Assembly: GCA_051646105.1 (NCBI GenBank)
Contig: JBOFCO010000165.1
Coordinates: 1-24,684, forward strand
Direction of reading: 5' to 3'
From: JBOFCO01 sp051646105
GTDB taxonomy: Bacteria; Pseudomonadota; Alphaproteobacteria; Rhodobacterales; Rhodobacteraceae
Length of the DNA: 24,684 nucleotides
Position numbers and translations under genes: made by a program. This document shows, one piece after another, positions 7,300-15,341 of the stretch. Under the pieces are notes generated by a model that saw only the letters and a program-made list of their open reading frames with translations, searched no databases and was not told the origin of the DNA. Each line of letters starts with the position of its first letter. The first letter of the stretch is position 1.

Positions 7300-8064
7300 T
7301 TGATAAAATTCCCCGAATTATGCTGTCATTGGTGTGTGTGCGGGCACCAACCTCAATACCTGCTAGTCAACAGTGTGGCAGGAATAAAGCAATTGTGGAG
7401 CATGCGGGGGTGGGCGGGCGTATCACCGCCACATCGCCGGATGACACGCGCGAGATTCCGCCGACACTGACATAATGCCACTTTTGGTTGCATTTTGGTG
7501 GTTTGCTCGCCTAAGGACTGCCATTATTCGGTCAAGAATTCGGCGTCCGGAAAATCCTGGAATCATCTGAACCGGTTTTGCCGACGGTCTGAACGGCAGT
7601 TGACCAGATTGATTCGACAGCGGATCGCTCATCTTTTAGGGTATTTTACGTCAATATACTCAACCATGAGAAACGTCTGATGCCCCGATCTGCTACCGGT
7701 TACTGCCTCGGCGTACACATCATTGTGGCCTGAATGTGGAAAATCGGTAATTTTCGACCCGATTTTGGGATGACCACTCCAGCTACAACATCTTGATCTC
7801 GGCGGTCCCCAGCGCCACGACTGAATTTCTGACAACCCATTGAGATATATGCGTAATACTGAGGATAACTTAAATGCGCCGGTGGCGCGTCGGCATCTGA
7901 CCATCTTGCGGACACCAAATATTGACAGGCCGCAACTGCGGCGCCGGGGCAACAGCCTGTGCGATTAGTGAAGTTTCTTCACCTGTCGAGCCGAATGAAG
8001 ATTGCGAAACCGATTCTTAAGGCGGAGTCTTGAAAGTGGGAAATGAGTTTTCAGGGGGCTCATT
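7300..8064. other. Gene-poor, AT-richer intergenic region
   Basis: About 765 bases with no convincing gene. Short ORFs on both strands show no recognisable domain and lack coding character. The sequence is visibly AT-richer than its surroundings. It contains inverted repeats: TTGGTG/CACCAA at 7329-7350 (just upstream of the beta-helix gene), AAAATCGG/CCGATTTT at 7740-7766, and GTGAAG-TTT-CTTCAC at 7968-7982. It may hold promoters for both flanking genes or the remains of a lost gene. Confidence 0.55.
7968..7982. promoter_or_regulatory. Perfect palindrome GTGAAG-TTT-CTTCAC, possible operator
   Basis: Six-base arms with a three-base spacer, 82 bases upstream of the putative small gene at 8065. 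It has the shape of a dimeric regulator site. No matching regulator or promoter is recognised. Confidence 0.3.
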
Positions 8065-8065
8065 T
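8041..8065 (+). promoter_or_regulatory. Stem-loop around the ribosome site of the small ORF
   Basis: AAATGAG at 8041-8047 is perfectly complementary to CTCATTT at 8059-8065. The 11-base loop holds the purine-rich AGGGGG that would serve as ribosome site. The 3' arm touches the TTG start at 8065. It could modulate translation or be chance. Confidence 0.3.
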
Positions 8066-8346
8066 TGGGAAACAGACGACAGATTGTTACCGGCAAGATA
8101 TCGGAAACCGACCACGTTGCGGTTCTGATGGCCCGTGCCGAAGCCACTGCTCGCGCCGCGGGGCTCGGGCGTACGCCGATAACCGGTCTTAGCGGGCGGC
8201 GGATCGACCGCAGTTCACAGCGGCTGCTGTATCTGCCGCACCATCCGCGCCGCGGGGGCGGCTTTGCGGCAGGGTGGTGGCTGATCCCCACCTCTGCCGC
8301 TGCACTGCTGGCATGGCTGACAATCCTGCAAAGCATTCTGGGCTGA
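8065..8346 (+). CDS. Hypothetical small protein with C-terminal membrane helix
   Basis: A 93-residue ORF starting at TTG 8065, eight bases after AGGGGG. An ATG at 8128 would give a 72-residue version. The N-terminal two thirds are basic and hydrophilic. A single hydrophobic segment near the C-terminus (WWLIPTSAAALLAWLTILQS) would make it a tail-anchored membrane protein. Third-codon positions are GC-rich, as in the neighbouring genes, which supports coding. I recognise no family. It lies tail to tail with the sensor kinase gene, and a small stem-loop follows its stop directly. Being a real gene is uncertain. Confidence 0.4.
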   Translation: MGNRRQIVTGKISETDHVAVLMARAEATARAAGLGRTPITGLSGRRIDRSSQRLLYLPHHPRRGGGFAAGWWLIPTSAAALLAWLTILQSILG

Positions 8347-8361
8347 CAACCGCAGCGGTTG
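8347..8361. terminator. Possible terminator stem after the small ORF
   Basis: CAACCG-CAG-CGGTTG is a perfect six-base stem directly after the stop of the 8065-8346 ORF and before the convergent kinase gene. There is no T-run, so its role as terminator is uncertain. Confidence 0.25.
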
Positions 8362-8427
8362 GGCTGAACAGGGGGGCGCGCGTGCGGGAAACCGGCCGCG
8401 CAACCGGTCTTGTCACCGATCGCGGCT

Positions 8428-9762
8428 TCAGCGGGCCAGCACCAGTTCGGCCTTCAATCCGCCAAGGCTTTCGCTTTCGCCAAGCTTGAGTTGCCCGCCG
8501 TGCACGCGGGCCACATCAAGCGCAATGGAAAGGCCAAGGCCGACACCGCTGCCACGATCCTGGTTGCGCGCGGCATCCAGCCGGACAAAGGGCTTTACAG
8601 CATCTTCCCGCGCCTGCTGGGGGATGCCCGGCCCGTCATCTTCCACGATGTACCGCAGATATTTGTCCGTGACATGCATCGAAACCATCGCCCGCTTTCC
8701 GTATCGCACGGCATTGTTGACCAGGTTTTCAAGCGCACGCGTCACGGCAACAGGCCGCATTGCAACGTCGCCATCGGTTTCGACCGCGCCCCGCCCCACG
8801 TCCTGCCCGGCACGACGGGCATTTTCGACCACTTTCAACAGGATTTCCTCGGGATCAGTCAGCACTGCCTCATCCGCTGCATTGTCGCGGGCAAAGGTCA
8901 AAAACGCATCCAGCAACTTGCCCATGTCGTCGACATCGCGGCGCATCGCCCGCACTTCCGCATCATCCTCCATCATGCCCAGCGACAGCTTCAGCCGGGT
9001 CAGGGGGGTGCGCAGGTCATGGCTGACCCCGGACAGCATCTGGGTGCGCTGTTCGATCTGGCGTTCCAGCCGGTTGCGCATGGCCAGAAACGCATTTCCC
9101 GCGATGCGCACCTCTGACGCGCCGGAAGGACGGAATTCAGTGGATCGGCCTTTGCCAAATTCACTGGCGGCAAAGGCCAGCTTGCGGATGGGTCGCAACT
9201 GATTGCGCAGAAAGATGATGGCAATGAAGGTCATCAGAAGCGAAGCCGCCAGCATCAGAACCAGCAACTGATGCGGATTGGATGCGGAAACGCGGCGGCG
9301 GTCGAACCGCGCCTCCATCGGGCCGTGCCGTGTTTCCAGAAGCACGCGAACCTGACCATCCCCTGAGACAAGATCAACTGCCCGCACGGCCGCCAGCCGG
9401 TCGCTCAGCACGCGGATGACCACCTTGCCGGACAGGTCGAACCATTCGCGCTGATCTTCGGCCACGATATCTGCGCCAGCCTCCTGCGGCAGGAACCGAA
9501 CCTCCATCGAAAGCGGATCCAGCAGATCCCCAATGGCGGTCCGGGCGGCAGCAGCATCCGGGGCCGCCTGTGCCCGCGCCAGCACATATCCCAGTTCATA
9601 AACGACATTCCCGGTCATCTGTTCGGTGACGCGTTCGAAATGCCGCTGGATGAACAGGATGGACACGACCAACTGAATCGTGACGATGGGCACGATAAGG
9701 ATAAGGGCCGCGCGCCCGTAGATGCCGCGTGGCAGGTAGTTCTTGATCCGAAAAGCGCTCAT
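8428..9762 (-). CDS. Sensor histidine kinase, EnvZ-like
   Basis: A 444-residue inner-membrane kinase. TM1 is at about residues 18-40 (LILIVPIVTIQLVVSILFI). A periplasmic sensor region of about 115 residues follows. TM2 is at ~163-188 and is followed by a HAMP linker. The HisKA helix has SHDLRTPLTRL with the phosphoacceptor His248. The ATPase domain shows an N box (LENLVNNAVRYG), G1 (DDGPGIP) and G2 (GSGVGLGLSIA). It autophosphorylates and should donate to an OmpR-type response regulator. No response regulator gene lies beside it: upstream is a divergently transcribed hydrolase 27 bases away. The sensor is therefore an orphan here, and its partner must be elsewhere. The EnvZ/RstB-like label rests on architecture; the stimulus is unknown. 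Confidence 0.93.
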   Translation of the reverse strand: MSAFRIKNYLPRGIYGRAALILIVPIVTIQLVVSILFIQRHFERVTEQMTGNVVYELGYVLARAQAAPDAAAARTAIGDLLDPLSMEVRFLPQEAGADIVAEDQREWFDLSGKVVIRVLSDRLAAVRAVDLVSGDGQVRVLLETRHGPMEARFDRRRVSASNPHQLLVLMLAASLLMTFIAIIFLRNQLRPIRKLAFAASEFGKGRSTEFRPSGASEVRIAGNAFLAMRNRLERQIEQRTQMLSGVSHDLRTPLTRLKLSLGMMEDDAEVRAMRRDVDDMGKLLDAFLTFARDNAADEAVLTDPEEILLKVVENARRAGQDVGRGAVETDGDVAMRPVAVTRALENLVNNAVRYGKRAMVSMHVTDKYLRYIVEDDGPGIPQQAREDAVKPFVRLDAARNQDRGSGVGLGLSIALDVARVHGGQLKLGESESLGGLKAELVLAR

Positions 9763-9789
9763 GCGCGGACCCTAGCGACGAGAGGCATC

Positions 9790-10713
9790 GTGTCCAAGCC
9801 AAAGATGGAAGAACAGACGGGGTTGGCGGATGAAATCGCCGGATTGCGGCTTGTACTGGCCCCCAACCCCTCGCCTATGACCGGGCCGGGCACGAACACC
9901 TATCTGGTAGGCAAGGGCGATGTCGCGGTCATTGATCCGGGGCCCGACCTGCCCATCCATCAACGGGCTATCCAGTCGGCGCTGCATCCGGGCGAAAGAA
10001 TTGCCTGCATCCTTGTCACGCATTCCCATCTTGACCATTCCGCGCTCGCCCCTGCCCTTTCGGCAGCTACCGGTGCGCCGGTTCTGGCATTTGGTGCCCC
10101 GGATGCAGGCCGAAGCGTGGCAATGCGGACCTGGACCGAACGCTGCGACGGAGGCGGCGGTGAGGGCGTGGACCGCACCTTTGTACCAGACCGCCTGCTT
10201 GCGCATGGAGAAGCCGTAAGCGCTGGCGGCGTTACCCTGACGGCCCTGCACACACCTGGCCATTTCGGAAATCACATTTGCTTTCAGTCCGGGGGCACGA
10301 TTTTTACCGGTGACATCGTCATGGGCTGGGCCAGCACGCTGATCTCTCCCCCTGACGGTGATGTTGCCGACTACCGTAACTCTCTCGCGCTGCTTGCCTC
10401 GCTGAAACCTCTACGCCTGCTGCCCGGACACGGCGCGCCGGTCCAGACCCCCGCCCTGCGCATCGCGGAACTTCTGGCCCATCGCCAGATGCGCGAGGAT
10501 GCGCTGCTTGCCGCCTTGGCGGAAAGGCCACGAACCCTGTCCGCCCTTGCAGAAGCCGTCTATCTTGACACGCCACAGGTCCTGATGCCGGCCGCCCGCC
10601 GCAATCTTCTGGCACATCTTATTGACCTTTCGACACGGGGAGAGGTGCAACAGACTGAAAACGACGAATGGGCCCCCGCCCGCCCGCTTTCGCCACGACA
10701 ACCGCCCAGGTGA
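9790..10713 (+). CDS. Metallo-beta-lactamase fold hydrolase (LACTB2-like)
   Basis: The protein has 307 residues from GTG 9790, preceded by GAGAGG. An ATG at 9805 is an alternative. The upstream open frame is only the antisense of the kinase gene. The zinc site THSHLDHS (His78, His80, Asp82, His83) and later metal ligands (HTPGHFGNH, FTGDIVMGW, LPGHG) define the fold. NPSPMTGPGTNTYLVG near the start is typical of the LACTB2/hydroxyacylglutathione hydrolase-like subgroup, which has a winged-helix C-terminus; here about residues 225-290 would fit. Human LACTB2 is an endoribonuclease, but bacterial substrates are mostly undefined. The gene is divergent from the sensor kinase with only 27 bases between, so promoters must overlap neighbouring coding sequence. 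Confidence 0.9.
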   Translation: MSKPKMEEQTGLADEIAGLRLVLAPNPSPMTGPGTNTYLVGKGDVAVIDPGPDLPIHQRAIQSALHPGERIACILVTHSHLDHSALAPALSAATGAPVLAFGAPDAGRSVAMRTWTERCDGGGGEGVDRTFVPDRLLAHGEAVSAGGVTLTALHTPGHFGNHICFQSGGTIFTGDIVMGWASTLISPPDGDVADYRNSLALLASLKPLRLLPGHGAPVQTPALRIAELLAHRQMREDALLAALAERPRTLSALAEAVYLDTPQVLMPAARRNLLAHLIDLSTRGEVQQTENDEWAPARPLSPRQPPR

Positions 10714-10730
10714 ATTTTTGTCATACCCTC

Positions 10731-10759
10731 TGGACGCCCATATCCGGTCTTGTTATAGG
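10731..10759 (+). promoter_or_regulatory. Candidate sigma-70 promoter of tRNA-Asn
   Basis: TGGACG at 10731-10736 and TATAGG at 10754-10759 are 17 bases apart. This places a start about 5 bases before the tRNA. Both hexamers match consensus at four of six positions. Confidence 0.4.
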
Positions 10760-10770
10760 CACCACGGTGT

Positions 10771-10845
10771 TCCGGCGTAGCTCAGCGGTAGAGCAGTTGA
10801 CTGTTAATCAATTGGTCGTAGGTTCGATCCCTACCGCCGGAGCCA
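10771..10845 (+). tRNA. tRNA-Asn (GTT)
   Basis: The acceptor stem TCCGGCG/CGCCGGA is perfect and the 3' GCCA is encoded. The D arm is GCTC-AGCGGTA-GAGC. The anticodon loop CTGTTAA carries GTT at 10803-10805, and the T arm is GTAGG-TTCGATC-CCTAC. All elements are intact, giving a functional asparagine tRNA of 75 bases. Confidence 0.98.
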
Positions 10846-11058
10846 AAAATCCAAATACGGCAATATTTTAACGCGTCCTGGCATTGCCTTGATGCGTATT
10901 GCATTTCCGTTGGCAAGTTCCCCACTGGCAACCGCATCAGCGTTCTAAGGACGCTTGACAAACATTCTTTCCTGGAACGTCACAGGTTGGCAGGTCAGGC
11001 CGGAGAAGCCTGCCCGGTTTGGCCAACTTATGTTGCCTGGTGGCGATCAGAAATGACG
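10846..11058. other. Intergenic region between tRNA-Asn and tRNA-Ser
   Basis: About 213 bases without a gene. The only feature is a weak stem at 10989-11014 (GGCAGG/CCTGCC) that lies downstream of tRNA-Ser on the minus strand and could end that transcript. It has no T-run. Nothing else is seen. Confidence 0.4.
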
Positions 11059-11148
11059 TGGCGGAGGAGGTGGGATTCGAACCCACGGAACGCTTTCACG
11101 CCCGACGGTTTTCAAGACCGTTGCAATCGACCACTCTGCCACTCCTCC
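11059..11148 (-). tRNA. tRNA-Ser (TGA)
   Basis: On the minus strand the acceptor stem is GGAGGAG/CTCCTCC with encoded GCCA. The anticodon loop CTTGAAA gives TGA. A long variable arm, typical of class II tRNAs, precedes the T arm GTGGG-TTCGAAT-CCCAC. The length is 90 bases. It reads UCA and related serine codons. Confidence 0.98.
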
Positions 11149-11395
11149 GGCTGCGTCGACATATCTGGCGTCGTGCGATTCTGGAAGCGGGCGCTGCTGA
11201 AGTGGTATCCGGGGTGCAAGAAACCGTACTGCGTGGCCGAAAATCGCTGAATTATACAAGCTGCAATCCCCGGTCTTTCCTTGTCTCGGCGCAGCGGATA
11301 CACTCGCGCAAAAGCGCGTCAGGCGCGGTATCGGGCAGTGGGCTATGTGACGGCGAAACGTTGTTTCGGCCGGACGTTGCCGCAAGGGGGCAAGA
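11149..11395. other. Intergenic region between tRNA-Ser and the SPOR gene
   Basis: About 247 bases without a gene. It must contain the promoter of the minus-strand tRNA-Ser and probably that of the plus-strand SPOR-dac-tmk operon. I see no strong promoter or operator by eye. Confidence 0.4.
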
Positions 11396-12379
11396 ATGGG
11401 TTCTATCACGTTGCGCGGATTTTTGGCACTGGGTGTGGCCTTGCTGGCTTCGGCATGCGAAGAGGGTGCCAAGCCTTTGGGTTTTCTCGGAAAAGATACC
11501 GCAACCGCAGAGACGGGGGCAGAGCCGTCTCCCGATGTGGCGAAGCGGCAGGTCGACACGGATGTCGAAGCCCCGGATATTTTTCAGGTCACCGAGCCCG
11601 GGCTTTGGGATGGCCGCCCCTCGTTGGGGGGTGTCTGGGTTGCGCATCCGGATGTGAAAGATCCCGAGCGCGTCATCATCCGCAACACCGCCAACGGCAA
11701 GTTCGTGATCGGCGCGCTGTTCCGGCGCGAGAGGGAAAATCCGGGTCCGAAGGTTCAGATTTCATCTGATACGGCGGCGGCACTCGACATCCTTGCCGGT
11801 CAGCCGCAGGAACTGAATGTCACGGCCCTGCGCCGCGAGGAAGCGCCTGCGGCAGAAGATGCGCCGGCGGCGGATGACGCCGCACTGGTTGCCGAGGTCG
11901 CGCCCGAGGATGGTGGCCCGGTCGCCGCGACGCCCGATGATCTGGAACCGCTGGCGGCTGCCGAAGCAGCCATCGCCGCCATCGAGAGCGATACATCGAA
12001 CGCGGCCGCGCCTGTCCCGGCCAGTGGCAAACGACAGGCCAAGCTGGCTGCGGATGCTTCGCTGGCGCCGGGTGCGGTTGCCGTGCTTCCATCAGACGGG
12101 ACCAATCCCGCGGCGGCCCCGGCCGCAAAGCCGGTGGCATCGAGCCTGGCCAAACCATTCATCCAGATCGGTATTTTCAGTGTTCAGGCCAACGCCGCTG
12201 CTGCCGCGCAGGGCCTTGGAAGCGCTGGCCTGCCGACACAGGTGAAAGCGGAGTCGAGCCAGGGCAAGGGTTTCTGGCGCGTGGTTGTCGGGCCAGCCGA
12301 CAGTGAGGCGGCACGCAAGGCGCAGCTCGACAAGGTCAAGGCCAGCGGCTACGCCGATGCCTATTTCGTTTCCAACTGA
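11396..12379 (+). CDS. SPOR-domain lipoprotein with degenerate RlpA-like region
   Basis: The protein has 327 residues. The ATG at 11396 follows AAGGGGG at 11384-11390. A lipoprotein signal ends in LLASAC with Cys21 as the lipid site, so the protein is membrane anchored in the periplasm. Residues ~75-145 (VWVAHPDVKDPERVIIRNTANGK is the core segment, split here as VWVAHPDV and RVIIRNTANGKFV) parallel the double-psi beta-barrel of RlpA lytic transglycosylases. The DRGP-type segment with the catalytic Asp appears replaced by RRERENPGP, so enzymatic activity is doubtful. Ala/Pro/Glu-rich low-complexity sequence follows at ~145-250. The SPOR domain (~252-327) binds glycan strands lacking stem peptides at division septa. 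It is first in a tight operon with a D-Ala-D-Ala carboxypeptidase, as rlpA often is. Confidence 0.85.
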   Translation: MGSITLRGFLALGVALLASACEEGAKPLGFLGKDTATAETGAEPSPDVAKRQVDTDVEAPDIFQVTEPGLWDGRPSLGGVWVAHPDVKDPERVIIRNTANGKFVIGALFRRERENPGPKVQISSDTAAALDILAGQPQELNVTALRREEAPAAEDAPAADDAALVAEVAPEDGGPVAATPDDLEPLAAAEAAIAAIESDTSNAAAPVPASGKRQAKLAADASLAPGAVAVLPSDGTNPAAAPAAKPVASSLAKPFIQIGIFSVQANAAAAAQGLGSAGLPTQVKAESSQGKGFWRVVVGPADSEAARKAQLDKVKASGYADAYFVSN

Positions 12380-12394
12380 CAGGTGGGGGCAATC

Positions 12395-13558
12395 ATGCTG
12401 AAAGACCTTACGCTTCGCGTCGCTGGATTGCTTGTGGCGGTGGTTTTCGCAGCACTTCCTGCACGCGCCTTTGATACGCAGGCCAGCGCGGCATGGGTTT
12501 TTGATCAGACCACGCATACGCTGCTTCTGGCAAAGAACGCCGACACCCCCCTGCCCCCGGCGTCGATGTCAAAGCTGATGACGCTGAACATGGTGTTTGA
12601 AGCCCTGCGCGACGGCCGGATTACGCTGGACACGACCTTTGCCGTATCGACAAAGGCGTGGAAGATGGAAGGCTCCAAGATGTTTGTGGAGCCGAACGAC
12701 CGGCCGACGGTCGAGGATCTGATCCACGGCATCATCGTGAATTCCGGCAACGATGCCTGCGTTGTGGTGGCCGAAGGACTTGCCGGATCGGAAGAAGCCT
12801 TTGCCCGACTGATGAATGAACGTGCCCGCGATCTTGGCTACACGCAGTCGACGTTCGCCAATTCCAGCGGCTGGCCCGATCCCAACCAGCGAATGTCGAT
12901 GCACGATCTTGGTATGCTGGCCGTGCGGCTGATCGAGGAGTTTCCGGAATACTATGGCTATTTCGGCATGACCGAATTTGTTTATCAGGGACGCAGTCCG
13001 GGAAACAAAAATAACCGCAACCCATTGCTTTCGCTTGGAATTGGGGCGGATGGATTGAAAACGGGCCACACGCAGGAAGCGGGATATGGCATTGTGGGGT
13101 CTGCCGTGCAGGGCGGACGGCGCGTTGTGTTCGTGCTGAACGGCCTGCCGTCGGAAGTTGCCCGTGCCGAGGAATCCGAACGCGTGGTCAACTGGGCCTT
13201 CCGGCAGTTCGTCCAGAAAACCGTTGCACCCAAGGGCACGCGTCTTGCCGAAGCTGACGTGTTTCTGGGGGAAGTTCCGCGCGTGCCGCTGGTGCTGAAG
13301 GAGGATCTGAGCCTGCTTCTGCCCGCGCTCGCCACCGAAAAGATGCATGCCGAGGTCGTCTATCATGGCCCGATCCCCGCCCCCATCACCGAAGGGCAGG
13401 AACTCGGCAAGCTGATCGTTACCCTGCCGGATCTGCCCGTGACAGAGGTTCCGCTTGTCGCGGGCCAGGCTGTGGCGGAGGGCGGGTTTCGCACACGCAT
13501 GACCACGGCGGCGGGAACGCTGGCGCGGCAGGCCATGGCCCGGGTTGCCGCGTTCTGA
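12395..13558 (+). CDS. D-alanyl-D-alanine carboxypeptidase (class C PBP5/6 type)
   Basis: The protein has 387 residues from ATG 12395, five bases after GGGGG at 12385-12389. An upstream in-frame GTG at 12383 overlaps that ribosome site. Residues 1-25 are a Sec signal ending in ARA. The three serine-peptidase motifs are complete: SMSK (Ser57-Lys60), SGN (117-119) and KTG (222-224). The enzyme removes the terminal D-Ala from peptidoglycan pentapeptides in the periplasm and so limits cross-linking. The C-terminal ~100 residues form the beta-rich PBP5_C domain, and the end carries an amphipathic stretch for membrane attachment. Just 15 bases separate it from the SPOR lipoprotein gene, and one base separates its stop from the tmk start, so cotranscription is nearly certain. 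Confidence 0.95.
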   Translation: MLKDLTLRVAGLLVAVVFAALPARAFDTQASAAWVFDQTTHTLLLAKNADTPLPPASMSKLMTLNMVFEALRDGRITLDTTFAVSTKAWKMEGSKMFVEPNDRPTVEDLIHGIIVNSGNDACVVVAEGLAGSEEAFARLMNERARDLGYTQSTFANSSGWPDPNQRMSMHDLGMLAVRLIEEFPEYYGYFGMTEFVYQGRSPGNKNNRNPLLSLGIGADGLKTGHTQEAGYGIVGSAVQGGRRVVFVLNGLPSEVARAEESERVVNWAFRQFVQKTVAPKGTRLAEADVFLGEVPRVPLVLKEDLSLLLPALATEKMHAEVVYHGPIPAPITEGQELGKLIVTLPDLPVTEVPLVAGQAVAEGGFRTRMTTAAGTLARQAMARVAAF

Positions 13559-13559
13559 C

Positions 13560-14177
13560 ATGCACGTCCCCGCGCGCTTCATCACCTTCGAGGGCATCGA
13601 CGGTTCCGGAAAATCCACCCAGGCGCGGATGTTGGCGGACAGTCTGCGGGCCAACGGCACCGATGTGGTGCTGACCCGAGAGCCAGGCGGTGCACCGGGA
13701 GCCGAGGAAATCCGCAGGCTTGTGCTGGAAGGCGACCCCGACCGCTGGTCTGCGGAAACAGAGATATTGCTGTTCACTGCCGCCCGTCGCGACCATCTGG
13801 AAAAGACGATCCTGCCGGGTCTGGCCGCTGGCAGGACGGTGATTTCCGACCGGTTTGCCGACAGCACACGTATTTATCAGGGGCTGCGCAGCGGTGACCT
13901 GCGCGCCCATGTTGACACGCTGCACAGCCTGATGATCGGTCGCGAACCCGACCTGACCTTCATCATCGACATGGACCCGGCGATCGGACTTTCCCGCGCG
14001 AAAGGGCGCAAGGGCGCCGAAGAACGCTTCGAGGATATGGGAGAGGCGATGCAAGTCCGAATGCGCGCCGGATTTCTGTCTCTGGCGGCAGAATTCCCCG
14101 AACGTTGCCGGGTCATCGACGGTGAACGCCCGCCGGAGGTTGTGGCAGCGGATGTGCTTGCGGCACTGGCAGGATGA
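13560..14177 (+). CDS. tmk: Thymidylate kinase
   Basis: The protein has 205 residues from ATG 13560, one base after the carboxypeptidase stop. A TTG at 13545 in frame is less likely. The Walker A is GIDGSGKS (residues 12-19). The DRF motif (VISDRFADSTRIYQG) and a lid with ARAKGRKGAEERFE-like basic residues are present. It phosphorylates dTMP to dTDP with ATP in the cytoplasm and supplies dTTP for replication. The stop overlaps the holB start as ATGA (14174-14177), a translationally coupled arrangement with the clamp-loader subunit gene. Length and motifs are normal for the family. Confidence 0.97.
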   Translation: MHVPARFITFEGIDGSGKSTQARMLADSLRANGTDVVLTREPGGAPGAEEIRRLVLEGDPDRWSAETEILLFTAARRDHLEKTILPGLAAGRTVISDRFADSTRIYQGLRSGDLRAHVDTLHSLMIGREPDLTFIIDMDPAIGLSRAKGRKGAEERFEDMGEAMQVRMRAGFLSLAAEFPERCRVIDGERPPEVVAADVLAALAG

Positions 14178-15316
14178 ACACCGATCTCGCCGACATTCCG
14201 GAACCGGACCGCGTTCCCGGCGCGCCGCATCCAAGGGAAACCGAAGCCCTGTTTGGTCAGGGCCGGGCAGAGGCACAGTTTCTGGAATCCTATACGACGG
14301 GCAGGCTGCACCATGGCTGGCTGCTGACCGGGCCGCAGGGCATCGGAAAGGCAACGCTGGCCTGGCGGATCGCGCGGTTCCTGCTGGCCACCCCGCCCGA
14401 TGATGGTGGATTGTTCGGTGCGCCACCACCCCCGGTATCGCTTGACATTGATGCCGAACATCCCGTTTCCCGTCGTCTGCGCGCGGGATCGGAATCCGGC
14501 CTGTTTCTGCTGCGCCGCCCTTGGGATGACAAGGCCGCGCGGTTGAAGCAGGAGATCACGGTGGAAGAAGTCCGCCGGATGAAGGCGTTCTTTACGCTCT
14601 CGGCCGCTGATGGCGGTCGGCGTGTGGCCATTGTCGACAGCGCCGACGATCTGAACCCCAGCGCCGCCAACGCCCTGTTGAAACTGCTGGAGGAGCCACC
14701 CGAGGACGTGGTGCTGCTGCTGGTCAGCCATCAGCCTGCCCGTCTGTTGCCCACGATCCGGTCGCGTTGCCGCGTGTTGACCTTGTCGGCCCTGTCGGCG
14801 GGCGATGTGGAACAGGCAATGGCGGCGGCAGACATGCGTGTTGATCCGGCCGAAGCCATGCGGCTTGCAGCGCTTGCAGGCGGTTCGGTGGGCGAAGCGA
14901 TCCGTCTGGTGAATACCGATGGGCTGGCAATCTACGAGCGTATCTTGAAGCTTATGGCGGGACTGCCCCGGCTGGACCGGCCCGCCGCGTTGGCACTGGC
15001 GGAAAGCGTCGCAGGCAAGAATACCGAAACCCATTTTGCCCTGACAATCGGGCTGCTGGACAGCTTTCTGGCCCGCGTGGCCCGCACCGGCGCCACCGGT
15101 CAGCCCCCGGCAGAGGCGGTTCCGGGTGAAGCCGCCCTGTTGCTGCGGCTCGCTCCCTCTCCCGCTGTCGCGCGGGTCTGGGCCGACCTGCAACAGAACC
15201 TTGGCAACCGGGCGCGGCGCGGACGGGCGGTCAACCTTGACCCTGCCGCGCTTCTCATGGATATGCTCCTGCGCGTGGATCAGACCGTGGCCCCGATGCT
15301 GCGGAAACCGGCCTGA
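14174..15316 (+). CDS. holB: DNA polymerase III subunit delta'
   Basis: A 380-residue clamp-loader subunit, overlapping tmk by four bases. An AAA+ Walker A-like loop GPQGIGKAT lies at 53-61. The ANALLKLLEEPPEDV segment and the sensor/arginine region TIRSRCRVL are diagnostic of delta'/DnaX-family clamp loaders. It opens the beta clamp together with DnaX and HolA. The N-terminal ~30 residues before the AAA+ domain are hydrophilic, as often seen in alphaproteobacterial versions. The gap to tatD is 25 bases. No metG lies in between, although many alphaproteobacteria have it there. Confidence 0.95.
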   Translation: MNTDLADIPEPDRVPGAPHPRETEALFGQGRAEAQFLESYTTGRLHHGWLLTGPQGIGKATLAWRIARFLLATPPDDGGLFGAPPPPVSLDIDAEHPVSRRLRAGSESGLFLLRRPWDDKAARLKQEITVEEVRRMKAFFTLSAADGGRRVAIVDSADDLNPSAANALLKLLEEPPEDVVLLLVSHQPARLLPTIRSRCRVLTLSALSAGDVEQAMAAADMRVDPAEAMRLAALAGGSVGEAIRLVNTDGLAIYERILKLMAGLPRLDRPAALALAESVAGKNTETHFALTIGLLDSFLARVARTGATGQPPAEAVPGEAALLLRLAPSPAVARVWADLQQNLGNRARRGRAVNLDPAALLMDMLLRVDQTVAPMLRKPA

Positions 15317-15341
15317 TCCGCATCAGCGGCAGGTTGGGGCG

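Noticed and set aside
6217..7470. A 417-codon plus-strand ORF opposite the beta-helix gene
   Set aside because: It is the mirror of a clearly coding minus-strand gene with recognisable domains; its own protein has no domain and is a frame shadow of a GC-rich gene.
7423..7952. Small minus-strand ORFs in the gene-poor region
   Set aside because: Random-like composition, no ribosome sites or known motifs; one segment (VVAGVVIPKSG) looked protein-like but could not be tied to a family.
10771..11148. tRNA genes as an integration hot spot
   Set aside because: No integrase, direct repeat of a tRNA 3' end or atypical gene block was found beside the three tRNA genes.
12569..15193. Two minus-strand ORFs over 430 codons opposite dac, tmk and holB
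   Set aside because: They lie fully antisense to well-supported enzymes and show Arg/His/Gln-rich composition typical of antisense frames.
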